The position numbers and the translations under genes were made by a program. This document shows, piece by piece, positions 11,253-19,776 of a stretch of 64,000 nucleotides of DNA. Origin of the DNA: AC-32 sp038237925 (GTDB lineage: Bacteria; Actinomycetota; Thermoleophilia; Gaiellales; Gaiellaceae); the NCBI GenBank assembly GCA_038237925.1, contig JBBRYF010000002.1, positions 1 to 64,000 of the forward strand, read 5' to 3'. Position 1 is the stretch's first letter; the number at the start of each line of letters is the position of its first letter. Below the pieces are notes generated by a model. That model did no database searches. It saw only the letters and a list, made by a program, of their open reading frames with translations, and had not been told where the DNA came from.

Positions 11253-12451
11253 CAATGCCTCCTCAGGAGCGCCCGGAGCCCGACTTTGCCGTTCCCGTTC
11301 GCACGTTCGTCAGTCGGCGGGATGAAGCTGAAGTAGGTGGCGAGGTCGTGGAAGGCGCGTGCCGCCTCCGACCGCTCGTGCGCCAGGATGATCGGCGTTC
11401 CCTCGTTGACGGCACGCGCGATCTCACGATCGCTCGGCACCATCACGTCCGGGGCTCGCCCGATCACCGCGGTCACATCGTCACGCTCGATGCCGACGTG
11501 ACTGTCGGCCCGATTCAACACGAGGCAGATCTGCTCGCGGTCGTACCCCATCAGGTCGAGCGTCTCGAGGGCGAGCTTCGTGTTCTTCAGCGAAAGCGAA
11601 TCGAGCATGCCCACAAGGCAGAGGTGCGACGAGCTGTCGATCGACGCGATCACCTCCGGCGTGAAGCCGGGGGGCGTGTCGACGATCACGTAATCGTAGG
11701 ACTGCCTCAACGCGGCATAGACGTCACGCAGGAAATCCACCGACACGGCGGTGGCGTGGTCGGGCCGCGTCGGCGCAAGGAGCAGACGAGCACCCGACTC
11801 GTGCTTCACGAGGTACGCCTCGATCTTCTCGCTGTCGACCGAGCCGCCGGACTTGACGAGATCGTAGATCGTCCGGTCCGGTGCCACGCCCATCGCCAGG
11901 CCGGCGTCTCCGAACTGGAGATCGAGGTCGACGAGCACGGCGGAGTAACCCTGCTGCACGAGCCCGACGGTGAGGTTGGTCGCGGTGACGGTCTTGCCGC
12001 TGCCACCCTTCGGCCCGAGGACGCAGATCATCGGATTTACCGCGACGCCGGTTTGCACCGCCAAGCCCTGCTTTCGCGCGATCGCCTTCTGGAGCGTGAA
12101 ATGAACCCGATCCGGCGACTCCGGAAGCAGCACGACGTCGTCCGCTCCTGCCTCGAAGAGTCGTCGCACGAACCCGTTTGCGGGCCCATGGCTCAGAACG
12201 ACCACCGGTCTCTCTGGTCGCTGCTTCGCGGAGGCATCGACCAGGAAAAGGGCCCGATCGGAATAGCCGTTGCAGCTGATCACCAGCAGGTCGGTCGTCG
12301 TCTCCTGGAGGATCCGCCATGTCTCGTCGAACCCCTGGACGAGGCCGACGATCTGGATGTCGCCGGCATTCTCCGGCAACGCCGCGCGAACCACCTCCGA
12401 GTCAACCCCCGCGTCGAGTGCGACGAGTGTCTTGATCTGATCCGCCATCAT
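11252..12451 (-). CDS. cpaE: CpaE-like pilus assembly ATPase (receiver-like plus MinD/ParA domain)
   Basis: 399 residues. Residues 1-125 form a response-regulator-like domain without a clear phospho-acceptor context, as in other CpaE/TadZ proteins. From about 140 a MinD/ParA ATPase has the deviant Walker A GPKGGSGKT, the signature lysine-rich loop, then VDLDLQFGDAG and VIVDTPPGF. CpaE/TadZ proteins place the Tad machinery in the cell, often at a pole. ATGATG at 12451 overlaps the CpaB stop; either Met could be used. Confidence 0.9.
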
Positions 12452-13206
12452 TTGCCTCCCGGGACCGTCGACCCCGACAGCAGCTTCTGAAGGGTTGTCG
12501 GGGCAGAGCTGATCGCGCCACCGCGAGTGGCGGGCCGCAGGACGATCCAGATCTCGCCGTTATCCGACGCAAATGCGAGGCGAGCCGCACCGGTCGGAGA
12601 CACGCGCAGGGTCATGGACGTTGCCGAACCGCCGGACCCGCTGACGGTGGTCGAGCCTCCGCCCCCGCTCACCGCGAGCACGAGAACGTTCTGCATGATC
12701 GCCTTGATCACGCCGCTCAGGTTGGCGTAGACGTCGACGCGATCGCCCGGGACGACGGTTCCAATCATCCCGTGGACCGTGTCGAGCGGAATCGACATCG
12801 CGCGCTGCTTCCCGGTCAGCCGGGAGCCGAGCGTCGCGGTCGCCGTCGCCGTGAAGTCGGTGAGCGTCAACTGCTGGCCCGGGTAGATGTCGGCCACCGC
12901 GACGCGCCCCTTGAGCACTGCGGGATCCGTGATCGCGGCGTCCTTCACTGTGTTCTTGGCGACCTCCGTCGCCTCGAAGCCGCCAGCCGTCCCGAGCACG
13001 TCGCCGGCCGTTCCCTGCGGAATCAGCCGCTTCGCGACGAGCACCGGCACGGGCGCACTGGAGCTCCGGATGCTGCTTCTGTAATGACTCAGGTACAGAA
13101 GGAGGACGAGCAGCGCGAGCAGCGCCGCGAACACCCCGACTGCGATCGTCCCGCCGCGCGTCGAAAAGAGCCGGTTTGACGAAAGTCTTTCTGCGAATTC
13201 AGACAC
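12448..13206 (-). CDS. cpaB: CpaB/RcpC-like pilus assembly protein (SAF domain)
   Basis: 252 residues from the GTG at 13206, preceded by GAGGAGG; a longer open frame reaches back into tadG without such a site. One membrane helix near residues 20-45, then an SAF domain (about 55-120, VLVAKRLIPQGTAGDVL and IYPGQQLTLTDF) and a C-terminal RcpC-type domain with PGDRVDVYANL. CpaB proteins are periplasmic or wall-side parts of the Tad system. A glycine/serine-rich loop (AVSGGGGSTTVSGSGGS) is probably a surface turn. Confidence 0.85.
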   Translation of the reverse strand: MSEFAERLSSNRLFSTRGGTIAVGVFAALLALLVLLLYLSHYRSSIRSSSAPVPVLVAKRLIPQGTAGDVLGTAGGFEATEVAKNTVKDAAITDPAVLKGRVAVADIYPGQQLTLTDFTATATATLGSRLTGKQRAMSIPLDTVHGMIGTVVPGDRVDVYANLSGVIKAIMQNVLVLAVSGGGGSTTVSGSGGSATSMTLRVSPTGAARLAFASDNGEIWIVLRPATRGGAISSAPTTLQKLLSGSTVPGGK

Positions 13207-13220
13207 TGCTTTTTCCTCCT

Positions 13221-15326
13221 CTAGCGTGTAAGCACTGGCACACATGGAAGTAGTCCGGCTAGATCGCACGAGCCCGACCCTCCCGTGCCATCTGTTGGCA
13301 CATACTTGATGAAGTGGCCCCAGACGTCGCCAGTACCGGAGCTCCCAGAATTGCCGGTATTGCTATACGGCTCGTTATTGCAGCTTCCCGCTGCACCATC
13401 CCAGCCAACAACATAAAAGGCACCGTACGTCACGATCGGCACAGTGAGATTCCCGCCGCCGCCACTAAACGCCGAAAAATCGGTGACCATCACGATTACT
13501 ACGCGCGGGTCGCCGGGAACGACGGTCGGGTAGGAATTTGGATAACAAGCGCCTGTGCTCGGGTTCGAAAAGCGGTTATTCATGCCTTGGCGAATCTGAC
13601 CGGTGGCAGTTCCGGTCTGCACAGGAACGCAGTCCGGTGGGCTGGGGTTCGCGGGATCCGGACAGACGTCTGGTGAGTTAATCCCGTAACGATTCGAGCA
13701 GCCGTTCTCGATCATGTCGCGGATGTTTTTGCCGCCACAATCGACTGTGTAGGTGTTCGGACCTCTGTCCTGTTTGAGGCGAAGCAGGACGGCACGATCG
13801 CTAGCGAAACACGTGTAGCTTCCACCAGACGGTGGCGGAGAGCACGGCGTGTGAACGCCATAACTCCCCGCAACACCAATCGAGATATTCAGCGCGCCGG
13901 AGGATCCCGGCACGAGCGATGCCGGCCCGTTCACGTCAGTGCCCCCGGTGATCTGGACGGATCTGATCGGCCCGGAAGCGGCGAAATTGTCTGTGCCGCT
14001 GTAGAACCGCTGCTGCGGCGCATTGACGAAGTTACCTTTACAAGGATTATTGTTTTTGGCTGTGCACGCGCTGCCGCCGATCTTTTTGGTTGTATCTTGC
14101 ACTTCCCAAGCGAGCGAGACTCCCTGGGCGCCAGCCTGAGCTGGCAACGCAAACGAGGTACCGGCCGGGAGAGCCCATACCCAAGAATTCCGTGCGCTAT
14201 CGAAGGCAACGGGCCGAAGGGCCAACGTCGTGCTTCCTACCGTTGCCCGAATGAAGAGGCTGCTTCCGGGCTGGACTGAGCCGGTACCGTAATTGACCTC
14301 GGCGGTTACGCCGCTTGTGCAAGTGCCCGTAGTAATGAAGTAGAAGGCACCGTTGCCGGAGCAACTGGTTGGCCACACTCCCTCGAGGACCGGCGCGCTC
14401 ATGTTCGACGGCGCAACTGGAGGCGCCGGAGCAGACACGGCGTAAGAGCGAATCATCGTGAGTCCTGTCGAGGTGCTCGCCCCGTCGAAACACGTGTAGG
14501 TAGCGGTTCCACCGGTGTTCGCACAACTTCCGACCTGACCGCCGAGCCCGATGCGGACACCGACCTTTGCTGGCACGGCAGGCACCGTGATGCTTGCAAG
14601 CCCGCTCCACATGTTCAGCCCACCCGCCGGAGCACCCTTAGTGAGCGAGAACGTGCACGTGGTGCCCGTGACCTTGCCGGGGCCACTACATCCAGAAATC
14701 TCTGCGCCGGTCGCCTCGTTCACGAAGGTGACGCCGACCTGCCTCGGGTTAACGTCGGGTACAGCGAGCGGCAGCGAAGGATTGATGTTGTTCAGTCCCC
14801 GCAGCTGCACTCGCGCCTGCGCATTAATGGCCTTTACCGTTCCGGCCGTCAAAAACCACGGAAGGTCTGATTCCGTGGCTTTGACGTCAAACATCAGGCT
14901 CGGCGTCTCGCACGGCGCTTGCGTTTCTGCCGTCGGGTCACTGACGGTGTTCGCCGACTCGTTGGCGAACCGCCGACTCTGGTAGAGAACCGCCACCCGT
15001 TCGGCTTTGGTGCCGCCGACCTGAAAGTTGTATAGAGGAGTGTAGGGCAGCGACGAGCCGTTGAATTGAGCGGTGCTACCGCCGTACTTGGTTGCTTCAC
15101 CGAATATTGCAGCGTCACCTCCACCGCCGTTGAAGCAAGCCCCGAATAGGTCACCACCGGCGAGCGCCGCCGCATCGGCCTGGACCTGAAGGTGCCGGCG
15201 GTGCTCGAACCAATGCCCGACGTTGACGACCAGCGAAAGCATTAGTACGACTAGCGGCAGCCAAAGTGCGACCATGACGAGAACAGTGCCGCGCTCAGAA
15301 CGCCTTGGGGGGTAGGCATTCTTCAT
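13221..15326 (-). CDS. tadG: TadG-like pseudopilin with long extracellular region
   Basis: 701 residues from an ATG at 15326 overlapping the tadE stop (ATGA). The N-terminus ERGTVLVMVALWLPLVVLML with HRRHLQVQADAAALAG is the TadE/TadG-like pseudopilin pattern: a short basic leader, a membrane helix, then the RHLQ.ADAAALA signature. The rest is a long secreted region rich in Gly, Ser and Thr, with many cysteines spaced as possible disulfides. It resembles the large TadG proteins of actinobacteria in general layout only. No vWA MIDAS motif is visible here, which is notable given the vWA domain on TadB. Confidence 0.82.
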   Translation of the reverse strand: MKNAYPPRRSERGTVLVMVALWLPLVVLMLSLVVNVGHWFEHRRHLQVQADAAALAGGDLFGACFNGGGGDAAIFGEATKYGGSTAQFNGSSLPYTPLYNFQVGGTKAERVAVLYQSRRFANESANTVSDPTAETQAPCETPSLMFDVKATESDLPWFLTAGTVKAINAQARVQLRGLNNINPSLPLAVPDVNPRQVGVTFVNEATGAEISGCSGPGKVTGTTCTFSLTKGAPAGGLNMWSGLASITVPAVPAKVGVRIGLGGQVGSCANTGGTATYTCFDGASTSTGLTMIRSYAVSAPAPPVAPSNMSAPVLEGVWPTSCSGNGAFYFITTGTCTSGVTAEVNYGTGSVQPGSSLFIRATVGSTTLALRPVAFDSARNSWVWALPAGTSFALPAQAGAQGVSLAWEVQDTTKKIGGSACTAKNNNPCKGNFVNAPQQRFYSGTDNFAASGPIRSVQITGGTDVNGPASLVPGSSGALNISIGVAGSYGVHTPCSPPPSGGSYTCFASDRAVLLRLKQDRGPNTYTVDCGGKNIRDMIENGCSNRYGINSPDVCPDPANPSPPDCVPVQTGTATGQIRQGMNNRFSNPSTGACYPNSYPTVVPGDPRVVIVMVTDFSAFSGGGGNLTVPIVTYGAFYVVGWDGAAGSCNNEPYSNTGNSGSSGTGDVWGHFIKYVPTDGTGGSGSCDLAGLLPCVPVLTR

Positions 15327-15820
15327 GCCGGATAACACTCGTTGTTCGAGTAGCCAAGCGCTCCAGCGGCCTCGAGGCGCATGGTCGCGTTACCGACAAT
15401 CGTGGTAGAGGGGGATTGCAACTTGCTGCCAATCAGCGGAAGCCAGTGATACGTGACTGAAACGGTCACCTTGACGGGATCACCCGTCTGGGGCGTCGTG
15501 TGCCCGACTGGCGGGAACGTGATGCACACGCGACTCTTCTGCGGCACCGACGTTGTGCCTCCGTTCTTGAGTTCCGACGTGTCGGCGAGCTGTTGAATGA
15601 ACTGCGATAGCGGTACCGACCCCTTACCGGGCCAATTGTTCACGACAGCCCAACGCGCGCCTGAGGTCGCGAGATGCGTCTCGTCGATCCAGTAGTTGAA
15701 CGCCTTGCCGAAATCCAGCAAAGCGAGCAAAATGACCAATAAGATCGGCGCGACGAGCGCGAACTCGACTACTGCAGTCCCGCGTTCTCCGCCCGTACCG
15801 CATGCCCGATTCGGACGCAT
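15323..15820 (-). CDS. tadE: TadE-like pseudopilin
   Basis: 165 residues. The N-terminus ERGTAVVEFALVAPILLVIL carries the GTAVVEFAL motif of TadE pseudopilins, with Glu at position 5 of the mature helix. A single transmembrane helix is followed by a soluble beta-rich domain. AGGAGGAGAG just upstream of the ATG is a strong ribosome site. It starts 18 bp past the hairpin that follows the Flp pilin genes, so it probably receives only part of the pilin transcription. Confidence 0.88.
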   Translation of the reverse strand: MRPNRACGTGGERGTAVVEFALVAPILLVILLALLDFGKAFNYWIDETHLATSGARWAVVNNWPGKGSVPLSQFIQQLADTSELKNGGTTSVPQKSRVCITFPPVGHTTPQTGDPVKVTVSVTYHWLPLIGSKLQSPSTTIVGNATMRLEAAGALGYSNNECYPA

Positions 15821-15837
15821 TCTCTCCTCCTGCGAGT

Positions 15838-15887
15838 GATCTCCCAGTCCGGCCGCGACGTGTCTGCCGAGGACGGACTGGGAGATC
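15838..15887 (-). terminator. Perfect 14-bp hairpin between Flp pilin and tadE
   Basis: GATCTCCCAGTCCG (15838-15851) is followed after 22 nt by its exact reverse complement CGGACTGGGAGATC (15874-15887). The hairpin begins 25 bp beyond the stop of the pilin gene in the direction of transcription. It has no T-run. It is placed to act as a partial terminator or as a 3' stabiliser, which would give more pilin mRNA than mRNA for the assembly genes. Confidence 0.75.
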
Positions 15888-15911
15888 GCTTCGCTGCTCT
15901 GTCTTCCTTCT

Positions 15912-16094
15912 CTAGTGCACCGGGTTCAAGTGGTCGGAGATCGTGTTCAGGATCGTCGTGACGTTCGAGCCGATCAGCCCGAGCGCGACGATCGCTGCGA
16001 CCGAGACCAGAACCAGGATCAGGGCGTACTCGACGAGGCCTTGACCTTGCTCGTCCTGCCATAGGCCGCTGAGCTGCCTGACTGACCTGATCAT
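15912..16094 (-). CDS. flp: Flp-type pilin 1
   Basis: 60 residues. The sequence QGQGLVEYALILVLVSVAA has the Flp/Fap pattern: a glycine cleavage site followed by a mature helix with Glu at +5 and Tyr at +6 (if cleavage is after EQG). A single hydrophobic helix makes up most of the mature protein. It should be cut by the peptidase at 6162-6740 and polymerised into the pilus. It lies 31 bp downstream of a second, very similar pilin gene. Confidence 0.92.
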   Translation of the reverse strand: MIRSVRQLSGLWQDEQGQGLVEYALILVLVSVAAIVALGLIGSNVTTILNTISDHLNPVH

Positions 16095-16125
16095 GACGTC
16101 CTCCCTTGTGACCCGTCCGACCGCA

Positions 16126-16317
16126 CTACGGAACCTTGAGCGCGTCCGCGACCTTGTTCAGGATGGCCGTGACGTTCGTGCCAATCAGGCCGAGCGCGAC
16201 GATCGCCGCGATCGAGACCAGAACCAGGATCAGGGCGTACTCGACCAGTCCCTGTCCCTCTTCGCCGTCCCGGTAGCTCGCCCAGAACGCCGTGAGCTTG
16301 AGAAGCAGCTCGTTCAT
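16126..16317 (-). CDS. flp: Flp-type pilin 2 (first gene of the Tad operon)
   Basis: 63 residues from the ATG at 16317, with GGAAGGGAGAG upstream; an upstream extension of the frame is not supported. The leader ends in DGEEG and the mature helix QGLVEYALILVLVSIAA is almost identical to that of the adjacent pilin, so the pair is a tandem duplication that has diverged mainly at the ends. As the first gene of the operon it should be the most highly expressed. Processing residues (Gly, Glu+5, Tyr+6) are intact. Confidence 0.92.
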   Translation of the reverse strand: MNELLLKLTAFWASYRDGEEGQGLVEYALILVLVSIAAIVALGLIGTNVTAILNKVADALKVP

Positions 16318-16754
16318 GCTTGGCTCTCCCTTCCCTCGTAGAACTACATTCCCGCCGTCTCGCCGTAGTGGCTGAGACTCGGGTCTTCCTGCGTAGCTCT
16401 CGAACCGGCCTCCGGCACAGACGCCTGCAGCGGGCCGCGGGCGCCTAGGCCCTTGCTCGCTTCGCCACTCGGCCGCAGTGCGGCACGGTTGCGGGCGTTC
16501 TGGCGCGGAGTACGACGGATCGAGTTGAGCAACGCTGACCTCCCTCCCCAGGTGGCCGTTGGGACTGGTGACCCAGCCCACACCGCCATTCTGTGTCGGA
16601 GACCGTCGGTTTAGAACCCGCTAAACGGGGGGTCTAGGCCAGCCTTTTGGGATGGACCTGCGGCTTTGCCCCCCGGACGACCTAGACGATCCTGACCTTT
16701 CGGCTGTTGAGAGTTCGGTGTGTCTTGCGCTTCCATGCGCGCATGGAGGCGGGT
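16318..16754. other. Divergent intergenic region between pilin operon and membrane-protein gene
   Basis: 437 bp with no convincing gene. It should hold the pilin promoter (minus strand) and the promoter of the gene at 16755 (plus strand). Two inverted repeats are visible: GTTTAG-6 nt-CTAAAC near 16609-16626, and GTCTAGG (16632-16638) with CCTAGAC (16681-16687). The part TGGACCTGCGG...CCCCCCGGA at 16653-16678 resembles 3240-3212 read on the minus strand. I could not match it to a known riboswitch. Confidence 0.5.
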
Positions 16755-18227
16755 ATGCGCTTGGGGGCTGTAGACCGCGCGGCCGGGTTCCAGCCGGCTG
16801 GGGTGCTCGCGTGGGTGGAGCGCGAGGCTTTTCCGCTCGCGATCTCGGCGCTCTACGTGATCGTCCTACTGCTGGCGATGCCGGCCGAGCTTGTCCAGGA
16901 CAGCTGGAGCACTCTAGTCGCAGGCCGCGAGATCGCCGCGCACGGGCTACCCCAACACGAAACGCTCACGGTGATGGCCCACGGCGTCCGCTGGGTCGAC
17001 CAACAATGGCTGGCGCAGTGGCTGTTCTACGAGGCGTTCAAGGTCGGCGGCTATCGCCTAATCCTGCTCATCCACGTCGCGCTCCTCGGCTCCGCCTTCG
17101 GTCTTGCCCTGATCGCGGCTCGCCGGCGCGGCGCGTCAGCGTCGAGCGTCTTCATCGTTGCGTCCGTTTGTGCCTTCGTGGCACCTTGGGGCTGGCAGCT
17201 CCGGGCGCAGAGCTTCGCGCCCCTGCTCTTCGTCGGAACGCTCTGGCTCCTTCTTGCGGATCGTGAAGCGCCCTCGCTGCGAGTTCTGACGGTTCTGCCG
17301 CTGCTTATCTTGTGGGCCAACCTTCACGGCTCAGTCCTGCTCGGCGTGGCCATCGTCGCTGTCTACGGCCTCGACCGCATCATCGGCGGCCACCGCTCCG
17401 AGCGGCAGAAGTGGATCGCGCTACTGATCCTCGCGCCGGCGACCGTCGTCTGCTCGCCTTACGCGTTGTCGCTTCCGGGTTACTACCGGCACCTGCTGAT
17501 CAACCCGCCTTTCGCACGGCTCGTGAGTGAGTGGACAGCGCCGACCCCGAATGCGTGGACGGCCATCTTCTACATGCTCGCGTTTGCCACCGTGTTCGCA
17601 CTCGGCCGGTGGGGCCGGGCGTTGACCATGTTCGAGCGGGTCGTGCTACTCCTCATGCTCGCTGCGTCGTTGCATGCGATCCGGAACATCGTCTGGTTCG
17701 GGTTCGCAGCGTTGATCTTGTCGCCGCGCCTGCTCGAGGAAGCGCGCGCACGAAGCGCGAGCCGTGCCCGCCAAGGGATCACACGTGCGCTCGGACTTGC
17801 CGCGATCGCCGTGGTCGCAGCGACCGCCGTGATCGTGGGGGCGAAGCCGAGCAGCTGGTACACGAGAGAATGGCCGGACCGCGCGTCGGCGGCCGTGATG
17901 GTCGCTGCCTCACCGTCCGGGCGTGTCTTCGCCAGCGATCGCCTCGCCGACTGGCTCCTTTGGCGTGATCCGGGCCTGCAAGGCCGGGTCGCCTTCGACA
18001 TCCGCTTCGAGCTGAACACGCCCCAGCAGATCCGGCAGCTGCGCCGCTACTTCGGCCGGATCGCCCCGCGCTGGCAGGAGGCTGGCCACGGCTACCGGGT
18101 GATTGCGCTGAACCGCGATGACTACGAGGGCGTGCGCCGCGCGCTGCTCCTTGACCACGGCATGCGCCAGGCGTACCTCGACTCGCGAATCGCTGTTCTG
18201 ACCTCCAAGCGGAACGCAGCAGGATGA
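16755..18227 (+). CDS. Polytopic membrane protein, GT-C-like architecture
   Basis: 490 residues from the ATG at 16755, chosen because GGAGGCGG lies 5-6 bases upstream; an ATG at 16743 lacks such a site. About ten membrane helices follow an N-terminal amphipathic stretch. The first loop contains QDSWSTLVAGREIAAHGLP and then RWVDQQWLAQWLFYE, a pattern seen in a broad family of actinobacterial membrane proteins distantly like GT-C glycosyltransferases. The C-terminal 120 residues are soluble (ASPSGRVFASDRLADWLLW). Function unknown. It is translationally coupled to the small gene that overlaps its stop. Confidence 0.65.
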   Translation: MRLGAVDRAAGFQPAGVLAWVEREAFPLAISALYVIVLLLAMPAELVQDSWSTLVAGREIAAHGLPQHETLTVMAHGVRWVDQQWLAQWLFYEAFKVGGYRLILLIHVALLGSAFGLALIAARRRGASASSVFIVASVCAFVAPWGWQLRAQSFAPLLFVGTLWLLLADREAPSLRVLTVLPLLILWANLHGSVLLGVAIVAVYGLDRIIGGHRSERQKWIALLILAPATVVCSPYALSLPGYYRHLLINPPFARLVSEWTAPTPNAWTAIFYMLAFATVFALGRWGRALTMFERVVLLLMLAASLHAIRNIVWFGFAALILSPRLLEEARARSASRARQGITRALGLAAIAVVAATAVIVGAKPSSWYTREWPDRASAAVMVAASPSGRVFASDRLADWLLWRDPGLQGRVAFDIRFELNTPQQIRQLRRYFGRIAPRWQEAGHGYRVIALNRDDYEGVRRALLLDHGMRQAYLDSRIAVLTSKRNAAG

Positions 18228-18424
18228 GGATCGACGCCGCCGACCCCAAGCGCGTGGACACGCTCGCCCGCGATCTCCGCCGCGTCGGCTGCGTGCCCGT
18301 AAGACTGGGCGAGACCGCTCTTGCAGTCGGATATCCGGCGGCTCTGGACGAGCGCGAGGAGGCGATCGAGCTCACGTTCTTTCTGCGTGCGTGGTCCACA
18401 GTTGACCAGAACTGCAATGACTGA
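18224..18424 (+). CDS. Small conserved-looking protein A of a tandem paralogous pair
   Basis: 66 residues; the ATG overlaps the preceding stop (ATGA), so translation is probably coupled. It is related to the next small gene: both have a DP near the start, an E-AL-V--P---DE-EA core and the motif EL-FFLRAW. No signal peptide, helix or metal motif. I do not recognise the family. The conserved leucines and the hydrophobic FFLRAW end suggest a small folded alpha/beta protein. Being real is supported by coupling and by the paralogue. Confidence 0.6.
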   Translation: MRIDAADPKRVDTLARDLRRVGCVPVRLGETALAVGYPAALDEREEAIELTFFLRAWSTVDQNCND

Positions 18425-18501
18425 ACGGCCGCCCGACGCGACCGGGCCCGATGCGGCTACTGTAAGAGCGATCGGTCGACGACGCCCGGTCCTGCCGCCA
18501 A

Positions 18502-18717
18502 TTGCTGCGAATTCACGTCAACGACCCCGCCTGCCTCGCTGAGCTTCGAGCCGCACTTGCCGGGGCCGACTGCTCCGCGGTGCCCATTGCGGAGGACGCC
18601 TTGCTCGTGACGTTCCCTCTCGCGCCCGACGAGGCAGAGGCGCGAACCGAGCTCCTGTTCTTCCTCAGGGCCTGGCAGGCAGATCGGCCGAACGTCGAGG
18701 TCGAGCTGCTGAGTTAA
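18502..18717 (+). CDS. Small protein B, paralogue of the preceding gene
   Basis: 71 residues from a TTG at 18502; the only other choices before the in-frame stop at 18463 are non-standard codons, so the start is uncertain. It aligns end to end with the protein at 18224-18424: LRIHVNDP against MRIDAADP, a cysteine in the middle, ALLVTFPLAPDEAEA against ALAVGYPAALDEREE, and a shared FFLRAW. It ends two bases before the stop of the response-regulator gene on the other strand. Function unknown. Confidence 0.55.
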   Translation: MLRIHVNDPACLAELRAALAGADCSAVPIAEDALLVTFPLAPDEAEARTELLFFLRAWQADRPNVEVELLS

Positions 18718-18719
18718 GG

Positions 18720-19361
18720 TCAGGCGACTTCAAAGAAGGGGTTCGTGACGATCCCGTGTTGGTACGCGAACCGTGTCGCTTCCGTCCGGTTCGACACGTC
18801 CAGCTTGCGGTAGATGTTGGTGAGGTGGAACTTCACCGTCTGTTCGGTGATGAAGAGCTCTCCGGCGATTTGCTTGTTGGAATGACCCTGCGCAAGTGCG
18901 CGCAAGACGCGTAGCTCCGACTCGGTGATCCCGGCAGTCTTCGCGGCGTTCTCGTGGCCAGACTCGGTTGCACCGACGAACTGGAAGACGGTCTGGTCGG
19001 CGATCTGGCGCAAGGCCGATGCCAAGTCGCGGGGGTCGACATGCTTGACCATGAACCCCGCCGCGCCTTTCTCGAGCGCCGTCCGGATCTGCTCCGGCTC
19101 GTCGATGCCCGACAACATCACAACCTTGACATTCGGGAAGCGCTCCCGGATCTTCACGAGGCAGGCGAGGCCGTCCATCTGCGGCATGCGTATGTCCAGC
19201 AGCACGATGTCGGGTCGTGTCCGCTCGATGAGGGGCAACGCCTCCTTCGCCGATAGCGCCTCGCCGACTAGCTCAAGCCCCTCTGCCTGCTCCAGCGTGA
19301 GACGAATCGCCTCCAGGATCAGTTGGTGGTCGTCGATCGCGACAATTCTCAGTTGGCCCAC
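18720..19361 (-). CDS. NarL/LuxR-family response regulator
   Basis: 213 residues. Receiver domain (1-120) with acidic pocket AIDDH, phospho-acceptor Asp56 in DIVLLDIRMPQMDG, and a conserved Lys in GFMVKH. The C-terminal LuxR HTH (about 145-205) reads ITESELRVLRALAQGHSNKQ and EQTVKFHLTNIYRKL. It should bind DNA when phosphorylated by a histidine kinase, none of which is in the window. Position next to the pilus locus makes the pilus genes plausible targets, but that is inference. Confidence 0.9.
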   Translation of the reverse strand: MGQLRIVAIDDHQLILEAIRLTLEQAEGLELVGEALSAKEALPLIERTRPDIVLLDIRMPQMDGLACLVKIRERFPNVKVVMLSGIDEPEQIRTALEKGAAGFMVKHVDPRDLASALRQIADQTVFQFVGATESGHENAAKTAGITESELRVLRALAQGHSNKQIAGELFITEQTVKFHLTNIYRKLDVSNRTEATRFAYQHGIVTNPFFEVA

Positions 19362-19415
19362 AGCCGCAGTTCCTTCCCTCGTGCGTACGACAACGCTCTC
19401 CCGACACTGATCTTA

Positions 19416-19430
19416 TGGCGACTATCGCCA
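19416..19430. promoter_or_regulatory. Inverted repeat upstream of response regulator
   Basis: TGGCGA-CTA-TCGCCA, a perfect 6-bp inverted repeat with a 3-nt spacer, centred about 62 bp upstream of the response-regulator start at 19361. Size and place suit a dimeric regulator site, perhaps autoregulation. It could equally be a small hairpin. Confidence 0.4.
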
Positions 19431-19439
19431 TTTGTGAAG

Positions 19440-19462
19440 ATCCGCTCGTTGCGGATTTTTTT
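19440..19462 (+). terminator. Intrinsic-terminator-like hairpin
   Basis: ATCCGC (19440-19445), loop TCGTT, GCGGAT (19451-19456), then a run of seven T on the plus strand. The T-run suits plus-strand transcripts, although both neighbours are on the minus strand. It may block antisense reading, or work as a plain hairpin just after the stop at 19471. Confidence 0.5.
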
Positions 19463-19470
19463 GCGACCTG

Positions 19471-19776
19471 CTACGCGCGGAAGCCGGCACCGCTCGCCTG
19501 CGCGAGCTTCAGCATCCAGGCGCCGACGAGAAACTCGTAGACAAGCACCGGAAACGCGACCGCGAAAACGCTAGCCAAGCGGGCCGCAGGGATGCCGCTG
19601 CCTTGAACTGCGGACATCATCGGCGCAAGCGCGTAGAGCACGAGGAAGGCGAAGATGAAGTGGACGAGCAACCTACGGAGGCTCCACGGCATCAGCTTCG
19701 GAAAGCGGATGTCGACCCAGAGCGAGATCGAGGCTGCACCTACCGCTATGCAAGAAATGACTACCCCGACGCTCAC
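19471..19776 (-). CDS. Small membrane protein of unknown function
   Basis: 101 residues from the GTG at 19776, eight bases after GGGAGG; an upstream in-frame GTG would lie inside that ribosome site. Three hydrophobic segments: near the N-terminus, in the middle (LVHFIFAFLVLYALAPM) and at the C-terminal end (VFAVAFPVLVYEFLVGAWML). I recognise no family. It is separated from the response regulator by a hairpin, so it is probably its own unit. Confidence 0.6.
   Translation of the reverse strand: MSVGVVISCIAVGAASISLWVDIRFPKLMPWSLRRLLVHFIFAFLVLYALAPMMSAVQGSGIPAARLASVFAVAFPVLVYEFLVGAWMLKLAQASGAGFRA

Noticed and set aside
16318..16589. Small minus-strand coding frames upstream of the first pilin gene
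   Set aside because: No ribosome site or family match; the pilin start at 16317 has its own strong site, so this is better read as leader or promoter DNA.
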